Shown in pieces: positions 32,388 through 42,569 of a DNA stretch of 64,000 nt. A program made the position numbers and the translations under genes. Numbering within the stretch: position 1 is the first letter of the stretch; each line of letters starts with the position of its first letter. The notes beneath the pieces were generated by a model. It worked only from the letters and a program-made list of their open reading frames with translations, had not been told where the DNA came from and did no database searches. Source of the stretch: Leptasterias polaris (taxonomy: Eukaryota > Echinodermata > Asteroidea > Forcipulatida > Asteriidae); the NCBI GenBank assembly GCA_037783415.1, contig JAZGTN010000210.1, positions 809,001 through 873,000 of the forward strand, given 5' to 3'.

Positions 32388-32589
32388 CTGAAATCAAGCA
32401 CATCAATCAATCCCACTATTAACCTGTTACTATAAACACATCAAACCACATACATGCCTGTGGTTTGTAGCTACATGTACCTCACACTATCAAGGCAATG
32501 TAAAGGTTAACACTCACTTACAGACTTGGGCCAACTCTGAATTAGTGGCTACAGCTAGGCTACGACTGTTGCTAATTAGAGCGTTGTTG

Positions 32590-32976
32590 AAGGCAAAGTA
32601 TACCTTTGGTTTTCGGCACTGATCAATTGTTTTAATTCTATAGAAATGTAGATATATACAATAAAAGTAACCTGTGAAAAGTTAATTTCAAAAGGTGGTA
32701 GTGTTTTTGAGATATCGCCAAAAATCCGGAGCGAATATGACCACGCAGCAAGAATAATCCCTAATATGAAAACACAATCTGAGAAACATATCTGACAGAA
32801 ATGTTTCTCAGATTCAAATTTGGGGGCATACAAACTTATAATCTTTTTACACTACTTCGAAGTGAAATGTTTCTCAAACTGCTTTATACTATCGAAAGCT
32901 GTCGTTCTTCTTAGCAATAAGTTTTTATTGCCATTAATTTTAAGAGTGGTTACCAAATGTATACCTTCCCTTTAAA
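32590..32976. mobile_element. MITE family 3, complete copy
   Basis: The ends are AAGTATACCTTTGGTTTTCG and, inversely, AAAGGGAAGGTATACATTTG. The interior has TTTTGAGATATCGCCAAAAA and CAGAAATGTTTCTCAGATTC. It is about 390 bp and non-coding. Confidence 0.8.
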
Positions 32977-33399
32977 GGTAAAGACTATACTGCAATGCAT
33001 GATGACATAGCGACCAAGCTGTGGCCGCCGATTCGGACACAACCTTACTTAGATCACAGGCCTGAAGTTGGTTTTTCTGAAGGATTTGTACAGCACCTGA
33101 TTTTTTTCAGTTTTTCTGTTTCTTTTGAAGAACCTATTTATCAAAAGAAATAGAAATGTTCCAACACTGATTATTCTGAATGGCCCCTTACCAGGTAAAT
33201 CCATTGTTCCTGGAAATAAGTCTTTGCTCAGAACAATTGGAATTTACCAAAGTCTGTACTGCGACCTAGTGTTCAAAAGTCTTCCATTGAATTGCACTGC
33301 AGAATGGATATTTTTTGTTCCAACAAGGTATGCCAAGTAGCAGATTTTCATTTCTTGTTTACTTTTTTTTGCCAACAGAACATGGCTAAACAAACCACG

Positions 33400-33760
33400 G
33401 GCAGACATCGGAGCAGAAAACGATGCTCAGCAAATTTGTCTGCTAAGCAAACGCTAGCAGGAAACCAGTCACAACCAATATACATTTCATGGTATTTCGG
33501 CTGGTAACCTATTTAATTTCTGCTACTCATATTTTTTATAAAGCTTGTCCATGCTTAACAGCTTTAGCAGGAAACCAGTCACACACAATATACATTTCAT
33601 GATATTTCGGCTGGTAACCTATTTCTGCTACGCATAAAGCTTTTCCATGCTGAACAGCTTTAGCATGAAACCAGTCATACAATGCATTTCATGGTATTTC
33701 GGCTGGTAAACTATTTCTGCTACTCATACAGCTTTTCCAGCTGGATGAAATTGCTCCCAG
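33400..33760 (+). repeat. three-unit tandem repeat, ~96-110 bp
   Basis: Units start at GCAGGAAACCAGTCAC (33457, 33567) and GCATGAAACCAGTCAT (33663). Each continues with TACATTTCATGGTATTTCGG or a close variant and CTGGTAACCTATTTCTGCTA. It derives from the interior of the palindromic element family seen at 26750. Confidence 0.75.
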
Positions 33761-34480
33761 CCGTAGTACAACTGGTTATGTTATTTTCAAATGCAATGCC
33801 GAAATTCTTATGAAGATAACTCCGTGGTAAGGAAAAGAGCTCAAGCCAATCACCTAATTATATTTCGCTTGTTACATAACGAGCAACCCAGAAACCCATC
33901 ACCAACAGGGAGGCCCCTGAGACTAATGATTGTAACTGACTACCTTGATTGGATGGACAGATGGTTCTAGCAAATAGGGGGGTAATATGAAATGATGTTA
34001 TGATGCCAATGAACAACGACAGTTCCTCAATTTCAAGGCTGCTACGCAGACTCTGTGCACACTGTCAAACAGTTACAACATTCCTCGTCACCCCATGCAA
34101 CATAGTTTCAACATAACTGCCAATTGCCCGAGTCCGATGGCATTTCAGTTCACCTGGGTTCGCTCTTGTGTTGGTTGTGGTTTACTTCACAGTGCGAGGG
34201 AATTAAAATTCTATAAATACTGAGCTATGATAACTTTAGAGTGGGACGTGAGGAAGGACCCAAAACAACTAACTGTAATTGGCATTTGTGGTATGGGCAA
34301 CATGGGTATTTTATTTGTATCTTCTTGTTTTCTTATTCCTTTAAAGCACATAGGGACTTAACAGTGATATGCGCTATACAAAAACGGTTTATTATTATTG
34401 TTACTATTATGGCAACATGACATTCAGGTACATCTACCTTTTCTTATTTTCAAACTAGAGCTGGTAAACAGAAGACACTT

Positions 34481-35022
34481 GACCCCTGTTCGCATTGGAC
34501 TTAATTTGGGTAAACTAACCGAGCAAATGGGTAACTTAACCATTTTAAGTCCAATGCGGACAGCCCAGGAAGTTTCCCTTCCAGGTAACTTACCCGACCC
34601 GAATGGGTAGTTTAACCGACCCACGTCTGCCCGGTTAAATTGACCAGGTCAGTTTAACCGAGCCGAAAAGTCCAGTGCTAACGCGATCAGGGTAAAAGCC
34701 GTCCCGGTAAAAAGCCACATCCGGTCCCCCCGATCACCTGCCGCGCTACGTGATTGTGAGGCGACACGTCGTACTACACAAGCACGTGTTTACACGGAAG
34801 CTCGGTTGCACTCATTGCATTCTCGCTGTCATGCACCCCGGTCAAAGGTCACTGCGATAGCGCCCTCTTGTGTTTGTCTTAAGTTAGTCGGTATAGTTTT
34901 TACCGATCGTGTCGGTTAGTTTACCCACGTCATTAATCCAAGTGCGGACGCTGGTAAGTTTCCCCTTTTGGAATGTTAACACTGTCTCGGTAAAACATTA
35001 ATCCAATGCGAACACGGCTTTA
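34481..35022. mobile_element. 540-bp inverted-repeat element with GGTAAACTAACC motifs
   Basis: The left end has CTGTTCGCATTGGACTTAAT. The right end read inversely has GTGTTCGCATTGGATTAATG. The interior is GC- and CpG-richer than the surroundings and repeats GGGTAAACTAACC, GGTAACTTAACC, GGTTAGTTTACCC and related words. There is no ORF of note. It is probably a non-autonomous DNA transposon with subterminal repeats. Confidence 0.7.
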
Positions 35023-35377
35023 GCCCAATTTCACAACGCACAGCGACAACAGAGAAATAAAAATGAGCTACAGTCAGTCAAAATATCTTTTTGTATACAA
35101 ATTATCTTCAAACCCTGCTCTAGTATTTTGTTCTTTGTTCAACCAACAATTATTTAAAATTTACCCAGTCAGATTCCCTTGAGGTTTATTACTTGATATT
35201 TGAAATAAAAAATTGCATCCCCTTTTAGGTGATCCCTCTGTTGCTGCTTTCCAGGTTGAATGGTAAACTTGTGTGTGATTCCTGGCTATTTGGCAATTAC
35301 AGGTTGAATGGCTTCAGACTGCATGGCGCCCCCGAACAAAGATGTTGACAAATAGGGAGATCACCGAATTTAGGGCT

Positions 35378-35480
35378 AAATAGATCAGTTGGTGGTAGAG
35401 TGCCAAGATGTTAATCCGAAGGTTGCAGGTTCAAATCCTGCTCCAGTCAGTTTTCCCATGTTCAACCCAAAATTATTTAA
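35378..35480 (+). mobile_element. tRNA-like SINE, plus strand ('GGGCTAGATAGCTCAG' family)
   Basis: AGGGCTAAATAGATCAGTTG is the A-box region and GCAGGTTCAAATCCTGCTCC the B-box region, followed by TTCAACCCAAAATTATTTAA. A 3'-type piece of the same family (CAATTATTTAAAATTTACCC, AGTCAGATTCCCTTGAGG) is at 35145-35185. Confidence 0.65.
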
Positions 35481-35756
35481 TATTTACAACGTCAGTGTTC
35501 TTCACAGTTTATACTTGAAACAGTCAAAATATTGTGCACATTTTTTATCTGTATATGAATTTGTTCAAAATGCAAAACCTCAACTTTTAATGTTTTCGAT
35601 AAAAAAGTATCACCCAACACAAATCCAGAAGGCCACTCAAGGTGAGGGTTAAAAGGAAAATATGGAAGTTAGGAGGAGAGAAATTCTATTTTCTTTTCAA
35701 CTGCAATAGAAAAAATCTGATTTTTTGTTTTGTTTTCAAATTATTTACACCGACTG

Positions 35757-36010
35757 TATACTCAGTGCTTTTCCCGAGTCCTTCAAGAAAACAAATCTAT
35801 ACACTACTCAGGTGGGATTCGAACCCACAACCCCCAAATTCTAGAGCAGATATCTTAACCCTAACACCACAGAGCAAGCCCAGTGATGAGAGGCCAGTGG
35901 TTCCAATCTTCCAGACCTACAGGCATACAAATCCGGTGAGATTCGAACCCACGACCCTCACATTCTCGAGGAGATGGCTTAACCACTAGACCTCCGACAG
36001 CGCCCAGCGA
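35757..36010 (-). mobile_element. two tRNA-Glu-like units in tandem, minus strand
   Basis: Two minus-strand B boxes (GGGTTCGAATCCCACC near 35812 and GGGTTCGAATCTCACC near 35935), each with a CTAG(T/G)G-type A-box region further on, are about 123 bp apart. The left flank GTATACTCAGTGCTTTTCCC, then GAGTCCTTCAAGAAAA, is shared with the insert at 43100-43406. Acceptor-stem pairing is poor, so functional tRNA genes are unlikely. Confidence 0.55.
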
Positions 36011-36622
36011 CTGGAGGCCAGTTCGAACCCTCTAATTCGTTAGATTGTAAGATGGTGGAAAAACAAGATACAGGCCGGGAGTTCCAAAGTGCAGCTCAGT
36101 ACAAGGGGGGATAACCAGGAGACCATCTCGCAGTACTGTTCTTTTCAAACAGACATTGCAAACGTCTTATTTCTGTTATTCTGAGCACAGAATGAAAGTT
36201 CATTTCACTACATGTATGTCATAAACAAGACAGAGCTTATTGAGATGGGTGATAAATCAATCCGTGTTAATTAGGGGGAGAAAAAAGTACAGGAGCCCAC
36301 GCCAAAACATGACTCCACATCCAGGTCAGAAATATGGCAAAGATATCCGGAGTAATCCAAAAACAAGCCCCCAGTCACAGCTTTCTCCTGAAGGCTGTAC
36401 TGAAACACTCATTTTGTGCAAACAAATCAGTAATGAGCACTGCCGAATAAGGACTTTTTCACTTCATTCAGTATTGATGATGAAGTACCCTGCTACACAT
36501 CAGTGGCACAACCTGGGGCGGATGGGTGGGGGGGTTAAAAAGTGACTACAAAACACATAGATGCTCACACCAGATGTGTTTGAGAAGTATATTGTAAATT
36601 ACTTTAGTTTAGTGTCGCACCC

Positions 36623-36768
36623 AGACATCTTTGGAGGTGAGTGAGAGAGATGTTTAGCCTCAAGCTGTAAAGTGTGCGTGGGGGGGGGGGGCCAAGACAT
36701 CTTTGGAGGTGAGTGAGAGAGATGTTTAGCCTCAAGCTGGAAAGTGTGCGTGGGGGGGGGGGTGGAGA
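36623..36768 (+). repeat. 72-bp tandem duplication ending in poly(G)
   Basis: AGACATCTTTGGAGGTGAGT begins at 36623 and 36695. Each copy ends in GTGTGCGTG and a run of about 12 G. The two copies differ at one base besides the G-run length. Confidence 0.85.
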
Positions 36769-36981
36769 ACAAAATGTAAACATGAACAAAATGAACACTT
36801 ATTATACTGAACAGCAAGTTTTTGGGGTGTGCCACCCGACTCCGACCCCCATCCCTATTCGATGTCTTTGGAGGGAAGCTAGATTAGTATTTTTAGAAGA
36901 GTAGATTAATTCCTTCTCATCAGTTCGAAATATAACAAAATTAAAGAGAGAAAAAAGGAAAAGAAAAGTGGTCTCACTAAC

Positions 36982-37128
36982 CTGTTTCATCCATAGTGAA
37001 TGACGGACATTTCATGTTCTCCGCAATGGGCCTACCAAAGCCAGCTGAATGTATTGCTAAAACCTCTTTGTTGTCACAATGAAGCATCATGTGACTGTCT
37101 TCACATACAACCATGTTACGAAATGTAC
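36982..37128 (-). CDS. EVA1C: EVA1C exon, SUEL lectin domain 2, first half
   Basis: The exon is 147 nt, 2 + 48 codons + 1, phase 1 in and out. The acceptor GTCTACTGTAG ends at 37129 and the donor GTTAGTGAG begins at 36981. It encodes STFRNMVVCEDSHMMLHCDN, then KEVLAIHSAGFGRPIAENMK, then CPSFTMDET. The pattern VCE-x(6)-LHC followed by I-x-S-AGFGR is the first half of a SUEL lectin domain, with the A-x-(Y/F)GR sugar-contact loop intact. Only about 145 codon bases of unique sequence sit between repeats here, so the exon is easily missed. Confidence 0.92.
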
Positions 37129-37370
37129 CTACAGTAGACACAACAAAGATACAGCATTCAAATATTGCATCATAAGCTGCTCAGAAGTGGTGCTGGGGGG
37201 GGGGGGGAGTTACTTTCTTGTACTTTCCATTTACTTTCTTCACAAATTTTAATTTTATTTCGATGTTAATTTTAACAATTTATTTGTATTCTATAAAAAT
37301 AGAAATTGAATTTATAACAACTTGCTATGGATATTTACATATTTTAAAGAATTTGTTATCAATATAATTT

Positions 37371-38203
37371 TTAAAGGCACTGAACACGTTTGGTAATACA
37401 CCGATCCAGTAGGCCACGCCCCTTGACAAATTGACCAATCACAACGCGTGATTTAAGGTCCGACAAATTGCTGCCATTTTGTCCGACAAAATTCTGATTT
37501 GTTTGTATTGTTTACTACACACATTTCCTTGAATTTACTTTTGTGTCATTTGTTCAAGGCTATTCTTTTATAAACTTGATTTTTATCCTTAACCATGGTC
37601 AAGCGGTGTTCATATCCTAATTGAAGTTCCTACTCTCGAAACCTTGACAAGAGAGGGAATGTATATTTTTGGCCATTTCCGAAGCCGAGGTAAGACAGAG
37701 AAAAGTAGTATCCGCTGGGTTAGTGTGTGCGTGCGGTGGGCCGAATACTCGTCTGGCTGTGTGTACAAATCCACAACGACGTGCCACACACGCGACACAT
37801 TCGGTCGTTGCTAGGCAGTTGCTATGGTGGGCGTGGCCTACTGGATCGGTGTATTGTCAAAGACCAGTATTCTCACTTGGTGTATCCCAACATATGCATA
37901 AAATAACAAGCCTGTGAAAATTTGGACTCAATTGGTCATTGAAGTTGCAAGAAAATGATGACAGAAAAAACACCCTTGTTGTACAAATTAGTGTGCTTTC
38001 AGATAGGAATAAAAGGCTTCTGGCCAGAAGTCTTTTATTATTTTAGTGAGAAATTACCTCTTTCTCAAAAACTACGTTACTTCAGAGGGAGTCGTTTCTC
38101 ACAATGTGTTATACTATCAACAGCTCTCCGTTGCTCGTTACCAAGTAAGTTTTTATGCTAATATATATTTTGAGTAATTACCAAACGTGTACAGTGCCTT
38201 TAA
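37371..38203. mobile_element. TTAAAGGCACTG element split by a second element
   Basis: The ends TTAAAGGCACTGAACACGTT and, inversely, TTAAAGGCACTGTACACGTT match the intact copy at 6835-7146, in the opposite orientation. The two halves (37371-37397 and 37853-38203) rejoin into a normal element when 37398-37852 is removed. Confidence 0.88.
37398..37852. mobile_element. 455-bp nested inverted-repeat element (ACACCGATCCAGTAGGCCAC)
   Basis: The left end ACACCGATCCAGTAGGCCAC, then GCCC, and the right end GGGCGTGGCCTACTGGATCG, then GTGT, are perfect inverted repeats of at least 23 bp. An AT dinucleotide flanks both sides (37396-37397 and 37853-37854) where the undisturbed host element has one AT. The interior has no long ORF. 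Confidence 0.85.
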
Positions 38204-38306
38204 AGAACATTTGATCTCATTAAAAAAAGTCAGTTCAAATCTCTTGGTTAGCAGCAGGTACACAATTTTTATTTTTCCATATTTTAATATTATTCCGGAA
38301 ACTTAC

Positions 38307-38430
38307 TTGGTTTGCATTTATAGGTGACATCTAAGTACTTGTTGGTCCCGGGGCACGGGTCTCCTCCGAACAGATCACTTGAAACGCTGATCTTACAAAG
38401 CTGCCTGCTTTCACACATGTTTTGTATAAT
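38307..38430 (-). CDS. EVA1C: EVA1C exon, SUEL lectin domain 1, second half
   Basis: The exon is 124 nt, 41 codons + 1, entered in phase 0 and left in phase 1. The acceptor CTTTTGTGTAG ends at 38431 and the donor GTAAGTTTCC begins at 38306. It encodes IIQNMCESRQLCKISVSSDL, then FGGDPCPGTNKYLDVTYKCK and P. C-x-x-x-x-x-C, the DPCPGTNKYL block and the final V-x-Y-x-C strand are diagnostic of SUEL lectin domains and closely match EVA1C domain 1. The neighbouring minus-strand ORF at 38548-38775 is unrelated. Confidence 0.93.
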
Positions 38431-39573
38431 CTACACAAAAGACATTAAATAATCTTTAATTTCTTTAATCTTGGAAGAGTAATTTCATTTTCATTCGTCT
38501 AGTTTCAAAAAAATAAATAAATAAATAAAAACATTCAGCCAATCTGGCTAGGTTGGCTCGATGGTTTCCTCCCTGCTTTTCACTTCTGTGGACCCCGGTG
38601 TGATTCCCGAATCGAAGCCTTGCATATAGATCGAGTACCTACCTGACTTTGTGGGTTTCCCTTTTTGAAGTTTTCTTCCGATGTCTAAAACTGAAAGTTC
38701 TTCATTGTCATCTTTTAAAAATTGATGTGAGCAGGAATGTCCATAGACCATAGGACCAGAAAAACGAGCCCACACAGTGCATGACTACAGTTTACACTCA
38801 ATTTAAAGACTATTATTTATTTTAAATGCCAGTGACCACAGTTTCACAATAATTAAACAATCGATAAGAAACACTTGCTTTTAATAAACACTGTAGTGTT
38901 TCTAATTATCGTGCTCTATAAATTTTCCGGCGGCAAACATTGGTTTGTGAATACATGTTGCCTGTCCCTTTTAAACACCTCAGTCTTCTAGATGATTTGG
39001 TACATCATCTACCCATTGAGGCTCAAAAACATATTTTTTTAAAGGTAGCTACATGTACAGCTGATGGAAAAAAGAGTGAGGATGAGTTGTAGACCTGTAA
39101 ACCTGGGAAATTAAAAAAGTTATAAACACAATCGCTGATGTGTGCATTACACAATGCATGCTCTCTTTAACTGTTTAAAGGTATTAGGGGGCCTATACAG
39201 GATTGGTAAGGACAAAAACATCGTTGTTTAATTTCAGTTCCAAAGCTTACTGATTATGAAGTTCATACTAGAACCATTTTTCTGAGAACTATTTCCCTCT
39301 GAATTAAGTCATATTTGAGAAAACTGTATCTGAAAACCCAAAAAGCGCAACAGCTGATTGGTTGTTACAATCAAATTTTAAAAGAAAATGTGTTGACGTA
39401 CTGAAAATTGTGCATGGTTTTTCACTATTTTCTCCTGACTCACATAATGGACTACGCCCAAATTTCACAAGATTGTTATTTCCAATAATGAGTAGCAACT
39501 GATACATTTCGTGTATTACTTTGCTAAGCCATATAAGGGAAATCAATCACCCAATACTGTATAATAACTCTAT

Positions 39574-39949
39574 AGGCAAAGTAGGCCCTATACCTTTGGT
39601 TTTTGGAATGTTTGATTTTTGTAATCCCAATAAATGTAGATATACATGTATACAATAAAACTAACCTGCGGAAATTTCATTTCAAAAGGCGGAAGCGTTT
39701 TTGAGATATTGCTGAAAATCTGGTGCGGTTATGTCCACGCAAGAAGATCAATCCGAATGGAATACACAATCCCAGAAACGTTTCTCAGACTGAAATGTTT
39801 TGAATCACACTCTTTAAAACCACATTCCTTTGAAGAGAATTGTTTCTCAAAATGTTATACATTATCAACAGCTGCAGCGCTTCTTACCAAGTAAGTTTTT
39901 ATGGTCATTAATTTTTGAAGTAATTACCAAAGGTTTACCCTCCCTTTAA
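39574..39949. mobile_element. MITE family 3 copy
   Basis: CCCTATACCTTTGGTTTTTG at the left, AATTACCAAAGGTTTACCCT and CCCTTTAAA at the right. The interior has TTTTTGAGATATTGCTGAAA, as in the other copies. Confidence 0.75.
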
Positions 39950-40686
39950 AAGACTGATGCATGTTTGACGCCATGCGAACTCAGCATCATTAATTCATGT
40001 GGAAGGTTCACTCATTCACCCTTGCTATGTGCTCTACTTCTTTTTTTCTTTCTATTTAACGGAAAATATTTTTTCTTCATGAATTTTTGTCATGACATCA
40101 CAATTTGCCTGAAGTAAGACGAACTGAGTTTTAAAATTAGAATTTGGTTTATATTGGGAACGTTAATAAAAAGCGTGTTATTGGTGAAGTTACAGCATTG
40201 GCTTTGGGGCAGCGAAGGGTAAAACATGTTGGTTCTTCTCCTTCTTCATAACAACCCATTCATTAAAAACCAAACCGAGTTAGATCTGGTTAACCAGTTT
40301 TTTGTTAAAAGGTTGTAGAGGTAAAATATAAGAGTGGCAATCATGGGGGAAATGATTGAAAGATTTTGTATGAAAGTCCCATTTAGAGAGTGACCACCCG
40401 CCACACCAAACAACTCTGTCAAAATAAAACTCTGTCAAGAAAAATATCATTTAAACACCTCGAAAACCAGTTTTGCTTATTCTGAATGCAACAATAAAAA
40501 TAAGCATGTCATGAATGAGTACAAAATCCATGCAGGATGATTATAAAATATGCATTGTTGTTGCTTTTACTAAACAACAACAAAAAATGTGAAAACTATT
40601 TTAATGAAATGTTGAATGTTGAATGGTACATGTACAACGTAAGGCTTGTTTTGTTTTTTATTGTCTACATGTATGTATAGGCATAA

Positions 40687-40986
40687 TTAATCTACATGTA
40701 CATGTAGGTACAATTTTAAAATGATTTCTCCATTTTTATCTCTTCTGGCTTGCCCAGATTTTTTAGGTTTTTGATAGCCCTTACACTTTTTAATGTTATG
40801 TATTGACTTTACCAACCTTGCCTCACTGTCTATCAATTTGTTATATTCTCTGTATAATATCTTTGTAAATTGTATATGAATTGTCTCACACAATTTTCTA
40901 CTTTTATAATAATGAATGTTTGTAATGGCTTGGCACAATTGAAAAACTGTTTCACTTGAAAGTTTCTCCAGGATAAACAAGAACAA
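40687..40986 (-). other. 99-codon ORF of unknown nature
   Basis: An open frame of 99 codons with balanced composition (lysine-rich, e.g. NIKKCKGYQKPKKSGQARRD) lies in the EVA1C intron on the same strand. I recognise no family. The 5' side lacks an obvious acceptor and the sequence is AT-rich, so it may be chance. Confidence 0.1.
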
Positions 40987-41704
40987 TATTTAGTAAAATA
41001 AAACAAACTAGTGGGTGGGATTGAATGTTCTCTTCCAAGAAAAACAGACCGAAGCTTACCTCTCAGGGAGCACAGTGCTTTAATTTTCCTCAGCACTACA
41101 CCTTCGTGTTAATATTCGGACTGTTAAATTCATCAATTTAAATCCTCTCCGATTGAAGGAGACAGATTCAAGAGGAAATTAAACACCTACTGCAAGTGAT
41201 TTTTAAGCCTGCCTTGGGCTCCGTTTTCAGACGGCTCCCCATACCTTTACGTAGAGATTTCGTGTGGTCGCCAACGTGTTCTAGTGGCCAGCTGCGATAT
41301 GCTGTACAAGCAATTTCACAGAGCCCCCGAGTTTCCCCTTATAAATGATCAATGCATCACCGGTGTCTGTTTGTGAATTTTGAACTTTCCATCGTCCGAA
41401 AAGACGGCTGTTTCATGTTTTGATCAGTTCCGGACAGTAAATTGTCTCCAATATGCACTGGGCTTGTTAATGAGAAGCTTTTCACATGTAATTCTATTCA
41501 GACAGTATAAAGGCATTTAAAGATTTAAAGATGCTAGGTCAGATATTTGGCCGATTTGACCTAAGTGGAGATTTAAATTTTAAATAAGTTGTTTTTACAC
41601 TTTTGAGGAAAATTAGTTATTGTTGGGATCCTGACCATAGTTCTAAGCAAGCACACGCTTTGAAGAACAATAGAACTTTGCACTTATGCTAAAAAGCTCA
41701 ATAC

Positions 41705-42170
41705 CCATGGCCTAATTTCATGGAGTATTAAAGACTGATTTTGTGCTTACTGTGCGAGTTCCACTTCATAGCGCTGCTAACAGTAAGCACACGAAAAGGC
41801 ATGCTAACCTTCCGGTGCTTACTGCATGAAAATGAATGACGCAACAATGCAAGTCTATGGTGAACGCACGAGCTGGCTACCAAATTTGTTTGCTAACCTG
41901 TGAAATATGCTCATGCTTTTAAAAGCAAGTGTTTCTGCTATAGTAAGCACAAAAATTTGCTTACCGTTAAGCAGCGCTATGAAATTGGCCCCATATCTCA
42001 GACAATGTGCCAAATTTTACCAGCGTATGCGTGAAGCAGGGAATTCTGTGCTTATGTCAAGCGTATTTCACGGGTAAGCAGGGAATTTCTGCTTGTGCGT
42101 TTGCGTAGTCTACGTTACTAGGCATTACTCAGAATTCGGCGGTAAGCAGAACCATGAAATTTGGCCCAGG
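41705..42170. mobile_element. palindromic GGCC(C)AATTTCAT elements, two in tandem
   Basis: 41711-41992 runs from GGCCTAATTTCATGGAGTAT to GCAGCGCTATGAAATTGGCC. 42008-42168 is a shorter relative ending AGCAGAACCATGAAATTTGG CCC. GTAAGCA and TGCTTAC words face each other throughout. Confidence 0.65.
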
Positions 42171-42569
42171 TCCTTAGCATTTCAAAATAAACTGTTAACA
42201 AATCAAAACATCTAAACAAACAAGTTTGCAACTTAAAGCATGGTGGAATGACATGTGAGCAATAAATTACAACTGCTCTTAAAAATGTCAACAAGTGACT
42301 GAAGTAACTTTGAAGGTGACTGTCAATGACCTCCCACCTTCATGGAGTTATTTTTCAATAAATGCTACAGTCTTCATATAACCCACTGACTTCCTTATTT
42401 GTCAGTTGCATATCAACTTCATGTAAAAAAACAACCTTGTACATTTTGTTCCTAATAGTACTACTTATTTGAATCAGGTTAAGTCTAAATACCTTGAGAT
42501 TAAGCTCCAAGTCATATCTTATTGCCCTTGAGGTAAAGTCTCAAGCCATCTCTCATGGAGGTTCTTGAA

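Larger units (their letters stand above)
32388..36981 (-). other. EVA1C intron with MITEs and tRNA-like repeats
   Basis: The intron contains a complete MITE family 3 copy (32590), a three-unit repeat (33400-33760), a GC-richer inverted-repeat element (34481), tRNA-like sequences (35378, 35812, 35935) and a 72-bp duplication (36623). Stretches 32977-33370, 33770-34440 and 36050-36600 show nothing that I can name. Confidence 0.6.
37129..38306 (-). other. EVA1C intron filled by a nested MITE pair
   Basis: This 1178-bp intron separates the two lectin domains. After a poly(G) run (37195-37207) and a decayed AT-rich repeat, 37371-38203 is a TTAAAGGCACTG element that itself carries a 455-bp insertion. 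The element's end is 103 bp from the next exon. Confidence 0.8.

Noticed and set aside
35642..35989. 115-codon plus frame with RWDSNPQPP and VRFEPTT motifs
   Set aside because: It is the same kind of artefact, reading through two antisense tRNA-like units.
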